Positions 16,299-21,452 of a stretch of DNA of 21,452 bases are shown piece by piece; within the stretch, counting starts at the first letter, position 1, and every line of letters begins with the position of its first letter. The DNA lies in contig JAISLX010000066.1 in assembly GCA_031277045.1 (NCBI GenBank), positions 1-21,452 on the forward strand. The letters run 5' to 3'. The position numbers and the translations under genes were made by a program. Origin of the DNA: Treponema sp. (GTDB lineage: Bacteria > Spirochaetota > Spirochaetia > Treponematales > Breznakiellaceae). The notes below the pieces were generated by a model. It searched no databases. It saw nothing but the letters and a program-made list of their open reading frames with translations, and was not told where the DNA came from.

Positions 16299-18002
16299 CT
16301 ACTTTGACTGCATTATTTCTACCCCGTTCCAGTCCGGCGGGGGAGGGCTGGTCAGATATGTCTTGCAGCGGTTAAACAGACTGCGGGCGTTGAAATCGTT
16401 GGGGAGCGCGGCCATTACCGCGTGGAACTGTTCCGCCGCTTCCCGGAACTGCCCGCGATAGTAATGCTCCATAGCCTGGTTGTGAATGTTCCAGGCCAGT
16501 TGTTCTTTGGGCTCGATGTTTTGTTTTACCGTGTAGATTCTAACCCCCTGGGTTTTCCCTTTTACCGCCACGGTGTCGAGGAGCCTGAAACTTAGGGCTG
16601 CCGCGGGACTGCCGCCGGCGGTGCCGGATTGCGGCTCCCGCAGTTTTTCGTAGAGACCCTGGGTAATCAGGAGTTCCGCGTGGTAGGTTTTGGTCAGCCC
16701 TTCCATTCGTGAGGCAAGATTCACGTTATCGCCGATGACCGTGTAGTCCATTTTCCGCTCGCTGCCGATATTTCCTGCCGTGGCCAGTCCATAGTTGATC
16801 CCCACGCCGATGCGGAATTCCTTCAGGCCAAAACGCCGCTGGGTTTCGTTAAAGCTGTCCAGTGCGCTGACCATCTCCAGAGCGGCCAGCACCGCCTGCA
16901 AGGCGTCATCGTCCCGCTGTACCGGCGCGCCCCAAAAGGCCATGATGGCGTCCCCGATGTACTTATCCACAATGCCGTTCCGGTTCATGATAATGTCCAC
17001 CTGGCCGGAAAAATAGCGGTTCAGCGATTCTACCAGGCGTTCCGGCGCATTGGCATAATCTTCGGAGATGGTAGTAAAACCCCGGATGTCGGAAAAGAGA
17101 ATCGCCAGCGTGGCATTTTTGCCCCGCAGTATGTTGGGATCCGGGGAACTGAAAAATTCCTCGATGACGCCGCGGGGAACATACTTTTGAAAGATGCCGC
17201 GGATTCGCTGTTCCTTTTTGCCCGCCAGCACCGCCTGGAACGCGTAGCGTTTGATCCCGGCCCAGGCTCGTTCCAGTTCCGCGGTCATCCGGTTAAAGGT
17301 ATGGGCAAGTTCCCCGGTTTCGTCCTGGTATTCCACTTCCACCCGTTCGGAAAGATCGCCTGAACTGATTATCCTGTTCATGGCCTGTACGATCCGGGCC
17401 AGGGGGCTGGTAAGGAACCGTGAAAAAAAGACAAGGAGCAGTACCGCCGCGGCGGAGGCGCAGGCCGCCGTAATAACGGTGAGGGACGTGATAGCTTCCG
17501 CGTCCCGGTAAAAACTGTCCCGTTCTTCGGAAATGATGATGTGCCGGCTGAACGGGGTAAACCAAAACGACCGGAAAATCCGGTCCTTCCCGCCGAGCCG
17601 GGCCTGGAGCAGGCCGGGATTCTCGTCTTCCAGCAGTTTGAGGAAGCCCTCTTTTTCTTCCGGCAGAATCTCCAGGTCAAAGGTTTTCATGGAGAGGTCC
17701 CCGGTTCCGTCAACGGCGAAGATGATCTCCGTCTCGTCGACAATAATACTGCGGGCGTAGGTTTCTACCGCGAGCCGCGCAGCCTCTACCATGTCGCTCC
17801 GTCCCGCGTAGCCGTTTTCAACCAGAAGGGACCACTGGTTTTCCGCGTATTTCTGGAGTTCCGCGATCTTAAAATTGAGGAATTCCTGGGCCGCGCGATC
17901 GATGCCCCGCACAGCGGCGGAATAGGATGCCGCCTGGGAGATACAGAGGGGCAGAATGATGAGCGGCAGAACCACCAGAAATATTTTTACACGGATTTTC
18001 AT
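16299..18002 (-). CDS. Membrane-bound class III adenylate cyclase with sensor, HAMP and TPR-like tail
   Basis: Predicted to make cAMP from ATP in response to an extracytoplasmic signal. 567 residues: membrane segment 1 (about 7-27), extracytoplasmic sensor probably of Cache type (about 30-168), membrane segment 2 (about 171-194), HAMP (about 195-247, FLTSPLARIVQAMNRIISSGD and ETGELAHTFNRM), cyclase catalytic domain (about 297-490) and a helical TPR-like tail (about 503-550, AMEHYYRGQFREAAEQFHAV). Catalytic residues are complete: metal-binding D305 (ILFSDIRGFT) and D351 (DKYIGDAIMAFWG), purine-selecting K347 and T421, and transition-state N428 and R432 (GDNVNLASRM). K plus T favours adenylate over guanylate cyclase. 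No clear Shine-Dalgarno precedes the ATG; GGGGAG is about 25 bases upstream, too far. It has its own promoter and terminator, so is monocistronic. Confidence 0.92.
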   Translation of the reverse strand: MKIRVKIFLVVLPLIILPLCISQAASYSAAVRGIDRAAQEFLNFKIAELQKYAENQWSLLVENGYAGRSDMVEAARLAVETYARSIIVDETEIIFAVDGTGDLSMKTFDLEILPEEKEGFLKLLEDENPGLLQARLGGKDRIFRSFWFTPFSRHIIISEERDSFYRDAEAITSLTVITAACASAAAVLLLVFFSRFLTSPLARIVQAMNRIISSGDLSERVEVEYQDETGELAHTFNRMTAELERAWAGIKRYAFQAVLAGKKEQRIRGIFQKYVPRGVIEEFFSSPDPNILRGKNATLAILFSDIRGFTTISEDYANAPERLVESLNRYFSGQVDIIMNRNGIVDKYIGDAIMAFWGAPVQRDDDALQAVLAALEMVSALDSFNETQRRFGLKEFRIGVGINYGLATAGNIGSERKMDYTVIGDNVNLASRMEGLTKTYHAELLITQGLYEKLREPQSGTAGGSPAAALSFRLLDTVAVKGKTQGVRIYTVKQNIEPKEQLAWNIHNQAMEHYYRGQFREAAEQFHAVMAALPNDFNARSLFNRCKTYLTSPPPPDWNGVEIMQSK

Positions 18003-18074
18003 AGTGTTAGTTTATGGTATTACTCCCCGGATTCAACTGACAAGTGCAACACCGCCGCGTTAATCTTACTTACA

Positions 18075-18103
18075 ACTTTACCGGTGCTTTTCCGCGTTGT
18101 CAA
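18075..18103 (-). promoter_or_regulatory. Promoter of the adenylate cyclase gene
   Basis: On the minus strand TTGACA (18098-18103), a perfect -35, is separated by 17 bases from TAAAGT (18075-18080, 4 of 6 to the -10 consensus). Transcription would start near 18068 and leave a leader of about 65 bases. The inverted repeat copy D lies immediately upstream. Confidence 0.6.
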
Positions 18104-18115
18104 TTCAGGAATCAC

Positions 18116-18171
18116 CGTTATTTTGTTGTTTTTTAAGCGGCTGCTGTTCAGAAACCGAAGTTTTTGAACAG
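18116..18171 (-). repeat. Inverted partial copy of the composite repeat (copy D, hairpin 1 plus linker)
   Basis: Hairpin arms CTGTTCAGAAAC (18144-18155) and GTTTTTGAACAG (18160-18171), loop CGAA, one G-T pair. Read on the minus strand, the sequence after the hairpin is CAGCCGCTTAAAAAACAACA then AAA, almost the same as the linker after hairpin 1 of copy A (6829-6851). Hairpin 2 is not preserved; in its place lies the cyclase promoter. In minus orientation the element points at the cyclase gene, as copies A and C point at rhaB and the 13174 gene. Confidence 0.6.
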
Positions 18172-18191
18172 ATCTGATTTATGCCGTATAA

Positions 18192-18223
18192 GGCTTTCAC
18201 AAAACTTCAGCTTTTGGAAAGCC
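18192..18223. repeat. Intergenic hairpin of the repeat family (D2)
   Basis: GGCTTTC-A-CAAAA (18192-18204) pairs with TTTTGGAAAGCC (18212-18223) apart from one bulged A; the C-TTCA-G loop equals that of copy A hairpin 1. Shares the core CTTCAG and TTTTGGAA with E1 read on the opposite strand. Confidence 0.55.
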
Positions 18224-18239
18224 AATCGAAGCTTGTCAA

Positions 18240-18289
18240 GTTACCCTGAATTTATTTCCGTCACGAAAAAGCAAGCGCCGTTACCCTGA
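18240..18289. repeat. Short direct repeat
   Basis: GTTACCCTGA occurs at 18240-18249 and 18280-18289, 40 bases apart, between the repeat hairpins and the 3' end of ppk. No clear ppk terminator was found here; CCCTGGTCAGGG on the minus strand is a short palindrome followed, after 16 bases, by five T. Confidence 0.35.
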
Positions 18290-18300
18290 CCAGGGGCCGG

Positions 18301-20424
18301 CTACACCGGACTCCGGCGGACGGTGAATTCGGTCCTGACGGTTTGCGGGGAACCGGCGGCGGCCCGGGAAAGCAGGTACTCCTGCACCCGAAAGGGGCTT
18401 TCCCCCGGGGCAGGGCTCAGCCGTTTCCAGTTCCCGCTGTTGTCCTGACTCCATGACTGGGTATTGTCCCGAAAATAGGCTTCCAGCGTATGCTTTAACC
18501 GCTCTCGGATATCGTCCTGCGGGACCGGAAACATCAGCTCCACGCGGCGTTCCAGATTCCGGGGCATCCAGTCGGCGCTGGAAAGAAAAATTTCCTCCGC
18601 GCCGCCGTTGGCAAAGTAGAAAATCCGGGAATGTTCCAGATACCGGTCTATGATGCCGGTAACGCGGATATTTTCCGAAAGCCCCGGCGCGCCGGGAACC
18701 AGGGTGCAGATGCCCCGGACGCAGAGGAAAATTTTCACCCCCGCCCGGGACGCGCGGTACAGGGCATCGATGATGTCCGTGTCCGCCAGGGAATTTATTT
18801 TCGCCATAATTTTTCCGGGGTACTCCTGGGTGGACCGCCCCGTCTCCCGGTCTATCAGTTCCAGCAGGCGGCGTTTGAGGTTCGTGGGGGCGATGACCAG
18901 GCGGCGCATGGGCTGGATGGCCGAATACCCGGTGATCATGTTGAACAGCAGCCCCGCATCAAAGGCGATGTCCTCCCGGCAGGTAAAGAGGCCTATGTCT
19001 TCGTAAAGCCGGGCGGTCTTATCGTTGTAGTTGCCGGTGGCAAGGTGGACGTACCGCTTCATCTGTTCGCTTTCCCGGCGGACCACCAGGGCGATCTTGG
19101 CGTGAACCTTGAGCCGAGCAAGGCCGTAGACCACAATCACCCCGGCCTTTTCCAGTTGGTTGGCCCAGGAAATGTTCCGTTCCTCGTCAAACCGGGCCTT
19201 GAGTTCCACCAGGGCCGTCACGTGCTTGCCGTTCAGGGCCGCTTCCTCCAGGGCCCGGATTATGGGCGAATTGCCGCTGGTTCGGTAAAGGGCGGTTTTA
19301 ATCGAAAGAACCTGGGGATCCGCGGCGGCTTCCTGAAAAAAACGGACCACCGGATCGAAGGACTGGTAGGGCAGGTGTATCATCACATCCCCCTGGCTTA
19401 TCCGGTCCCAGATGGGCTCGTCCCCGGCAAAGGCGGGGTTTGGGTAGATCCGCCGGGGCCGTTCCCGGAGTTTTTCAAAGCCCGGCGCATTCACCAGTTC
19501 CAGCAGTTCCCCCATGTTCAGGGGCCCCTCTATGCCGTATAAATCATCGGCCTCCAGAGCAAGCCGCCGGGCCAGTTCGTCCCGGAGCCGGATGCTCCCC
19601 GGCGAATAGACCATCCGCACCGCCGTGGATTTTTCCCGGCTTTCCAGCACTTCCTCCATAGCTTCAATAAAGTCCTCGTCCCGTCTTTCGTCCACCGAAA
19701 AATCCGCGTCCCGGTTTACCTTAAAGAGCATACGCTCCCGGACGCTCAGGCCGGGGAACAGGCTGCCCCCCCAGGTAAGGACCAGGTCCTCCAGCAGGGC
19801 CCAGGGGGCGGCTTTTTCCCCGGCGGCGCTTTCTCCGGGAAGCCGGATGATCCGGTTCAGCCCCTGGGGAATCCGCACCATGGCGATAAGGCCGCCCGGT
19901 TCTTCCCCGGCTTCGGGGGAACAGGGCTCTTCCGGGACCAGGAGAAAGGCGGCGTTCATGCTGAAGCTGTCTATGGACGGCAGGGGCTCGGCCTCCTCAA
20001 TCCGCAGGGGGGTGAGGATGGGGTAGATCCGGTTCATAAAAAAGGATTCAAGGTAATCCGACTGGGCCTGCGTGTAGGAGCCGGGCCGCACCAGTTCAAG
20101 GCCCCCCCGGGCCAGGGCGGGAAGGACCTCGTTCAGCAGGCAGGCGTGCTGGCCGCTGATAATGGCCCGGACTTTTTCGGAAACCTCCCGGAGCTGTTCC
20201 GCGGGGCTCAGGCCCGAAGGGTCCGGGTTTTCCCCGCCGCTCCGCAGGGCCTGTTTCATCGCCGCCACCCGGACCATAAAAAATTCATCAAAATTGGAGG
20301 ACACGATGGCGAGAAAACGGAACCGTTCCAGGGGGGCCGGTTCCTTGCGAAGCCCCTCCTCCAGCACCCGCCGGTTAAAATCTATCCAGGAAAGGTCCCG
20401 GTTAAAATACCTGCCGTTCAACAC
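18301..20424 (-). CDS. ppk: Polyphosphate kinase 1
   Basis: Reversibly transfers the gamma phosphate of ATP to inorganic polyphosphate. The 707 residues match the PPK1 family. The N-terminal domain starts FNRDLSWIDFNRRVLEEG (7-24) with FLAIVSSNFDEFFMVRVA (37-54); later come DVMIHLPYQSFDPVVRFFQE (346-365), ALYRTSGNSPI (378-388), VELKARFDEERNISWANQLE (406-425), and the autophosphorylated histidine segment LKVHAKIALVVRRE (H441). The second conserved histidine is H598 in YLEHSRIFYFANGG, and SSADWMPRNLERRVE follows, as in phospholipase-D-like PPK1 domains. The start is a GTG at 20424 with AGGCAGGA upstream; an adjacent TTG is also possible. It begins 22 bases after the ppx stop, so ppx and ppk form an operon for polyphosphate turnover. 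Confidence 0.97.
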   Translation of the reverse strand: MLNGRYFNRDLSWIDFNRRVLEEGLRKEPAPLERFRFLAIVSSNFDEFFMVRVAAMKQALRSGGENPDPSGLSPAEQLREVSEKVRAIISGQHACLLNEVLPALARGGLELVRPGSYTQAQSDYLESFFMNRIYPILTPLRIEEAEPLPSIDSFSMNAAFLLVPEEPCSPEAGEEPGGLIAMVRIPQGLNRIIRLPGESAAGEKAAPWALLEDLVLTWGGSLFPGLSVRERMLFKVNRDADFSVDERRDEDFIEAMEEVLESREKSTAVRMVYSPGSIRLRDELARRLALEADDLYGIEGPLNMGELLELVNAPGFEKLRERPRRIYPNPAFAGDEPIWDRISQGDVMIHLPYQSFDPVVRFFQEAAADPQVLSIKTALYRTSGNSPIIRALEEAALNGKHVTALVELKARFDEERNISWANQLEKAGVIVVYGLARLKVHAKIALVVRRESEQMKRYVHLATGNYNDKTARLYEDIGLFTCREDIAFDAGLLFNMITGYSAIQPMRRLVIAPTNLKRRLLELIDRETGRSTQEYPGKIMAKINSLADTDIIDALYRASRAGVKIFLCVRGICTLVPGAPGLSENIRVTGIIDRYLEHSRIFYFANGGAEEIFLSSADWMPRNLERRVELMFPVPQDDIRERLKHTLEAYFRDNTQSWSQDNSGNWKRLSPAPGESPFRVQEYLLSRAAAGSPQTVRTEFTVRRSPV

Positions 20425-20446
20425 CGCAATATCCTGCCTTTGTCCC

Positions 20447-21452
20447 TTAGTTCAGAACAACCTTATATCCAAAGACATCCTGAAACAGGCCGGCCTTTTG
20501 TTCAATACCGATTTGTTCCAGCGACAGATCGTGGACTCCCCCGGCATGGATCAGCAGGGTCTCCGCCCGCCGTTCCAGGCTGATCTTTTTTATCCGCTGG
20601 GTATGGCCCCGGTCCAGGGCATCCGCCACCCGGAGCAGGGCCGCCAATTTAAGGACCAGAATCCGCTCCTCCCGCTGCAAGGTGATGTATTCAATATCGC
20701 TCTGGGCGGGAGGGTCCCCCCGGTGGTAACGGATCACATTGGCGATAATATCGATCTCGTCCCCGTGGAGGCCGAAAATTTCCGAATTGGACACAATGTA
20801 CTGGCCGTGTTTCTGGTGGCCCGAACCCCGGATAAACATACCGATGTCGTGGAGGATCGCCGCGGTCTCCAGCATCATCCGCTCCCGGCGGCCCATACCG
20901 TGATCCCGGCCCAAAGCGTCAAAAAGAAGGACGCTCAGATCCGCCACGTGCCGGCTGTGGGGCTCGTCATAATGGTACTTCCGCCCCAGGCTCACCGCCG
21001 ATGCGATAATCTGGGAAAGAAATTCTTCCTGAAGTTCCGAATCTATCCCCATGACCAGATCGATAAGAAAGCCTTCCCGGATGGAAACCAGGGGCACCAC
21101 CACCTGGGCGGCATCGGTCTGTTCAAGGAAAAGTTTGTACACCAAAATGCCCGGAATAAGCCCCTCCGCATCGCTGTAGGGAATGTTGAATTTCCTCACG
21201 CAGTCCTCAAGGCTGTAATTCTGAATCTGTTCGGCGAAGGCGATAAAGGCCTGCCGGTCTATGATCCGGCAGTTTTCGTTCAGCTCCGTACCGGCAAGCT
21301 CCGCCGCCAGCCGGGCATCGGAACCCGTTACTGCCAGGGTCCGCACATGGGCCAGGTCCATTTCGGCGCTTAAAAAGCCCGCGGTGTTCCGAATGCTTTC
21401 GTTTAAGTACCGTTCCTGAAACCGGCCCGAACCGGGCCCCAGCCGGGCCTGC
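20447..21452 (-). CDS. ppx: Exopolyphosphatase/GppA family phosphatase, N-terminal part outside window
   Basis: Degrades polyphosphate, or hydrolyses pppGpp in GppA-type members. About 334 C-terminal residues are visible and the frame stays open to the right edge, so the ATG at 21361 is internal; the N-terminal actin-like half with the phosphate loops is missing. The start of the visible part, ARLGPGSGRFQERYLNES, fits the middle of the Ppx/GppA fold; next come LAVTGSDARLAAELAG, where the family normally has a Gly-rich VGVGGTxxxLAA loop, and PLVSIREGFLIDLVMG. The C-terminal part is an HD-type helical domain (HSRHVADLSVLLFDAL, AAILHDIGMFIRGSGHQKHG, IANVIRYHRGD, LAALLRVADALDRGH), as in long exopolyphosphatases. 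Overlap in transcription with ppk (22-base gap) favours Ppx over GppA. Confidence 0.87.
   Translation of the reverse strand, partial: QARLGPGSGRFQERYLNESIRNTAGFLSAEMDLAHVRTLAVTGSDARLAAELAGTELNENCRIIDRQAFIAFAEQIQNYSLEDCVRKFNIPYSDAEGLIPGILVYKLFLEQTDAAQVVVPLVSIREGFLIDLVMGIDSELQEEFLSQIIASAVSLGRKYHYDEPHSRHVADLSVLLFDALGRDHGMGRRERMMLETAAILHDIGMFIRGSGHQKHGQYIVSNSEIFGLHGDEIDIIANVIRYHRGDPPAQSDIEYITLQREERILVLKLAALLRVADALDRGHTQRIKKISLERRAETLLIHAGGVHDLSLEQIGIEQKAGLFQDVFGYKVVLN

Noticed and set aside
17541..18167. 208-residue plus-strand frame opposite the cyclase N-terminus
   Set aside because: Runs antisense through the sensor domain and into the repeat hairpin; composition is that of a shadow frame.
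20162..21373. 403-residue plus-strand frame opposite ppx and ppk
   Set aside because: Antisense to clear Ppx and PPK1 coding sequence; no ribosome binding site or recognisable domain.

Overview
The window reads as a GC-rich chromosome segment of a Treponema-type spirochaete, quite possibly a termite-gut treponeme. This rests on recognised protein style (paired YjgP/YjgQ permeases, an XRE regulator of the treponeme kind, a treponeme-style barrel protein, HEAT-repeat secreted protein) and on gene order, not on a database search. No tRNA, rRNA, CRISPR array, transposase or intact prophage was seen.

Left part (1-6765, all +): a tightly packed housekeeping run, truB (5' end outside the window), ribF, rpsO, pnp, dut, then two lipid-export type permeases (lptF-like, lptG-like). 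Most junctions overlap or are a few bases apart, so this is probably one long operon joining tRNA modification, flavin cofactor synthesis, translation, RNA decay, nucleotide sanitation and envelope assembly. The RibF protein has a normal FMN adenylyltransferase half but a short, degenerate riboflavin-kinase half.

Middle (6766-12190, +): a structured, repeat-bearing leader, then rhaB and rhaA (L-rhamnose isomerisation and phosphorylation, without the aldolase), then tgt (queuosine tRNA modification) and a translationally coupled exported HEAT-repeat protein.

Accessory part (12191-16298, +): an AT-rich intergenic stretch with a likely promoter, two very small ORFs, a phage-structural-like protein, an outer-membrane barrel protein with an acidic tail, and a notable fusion of an XRE helix-turn-helix to a bacteriohemerythrin domain in which one iron-ligand histidine is aspartate.

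Right part (16299-21452, -): a membrane-bound class III adenylate cyclase (extracytoplasmic sensor, HAMP, cyclase, TPR-like tail) with a good promoter and its own terminator, then the ppx-ppk polyphosphate pair, ppx running off the right edge.

The most unusual signal is non-coding. Two intergenic regions (6796-6927 and 13014-13141) carry near-equal-length composite elements made of three hairpins in the same order with compensatory base changes, and related hairpins (core arms of the TTC-x-x-AAAC / GTTT-x-x-GAA kind) recur in three more intergenic gaps, one of them as an inverted copy upstream of the cyclase gene. They look like a dispersed structured repeat or cis-regulatory RNA family.
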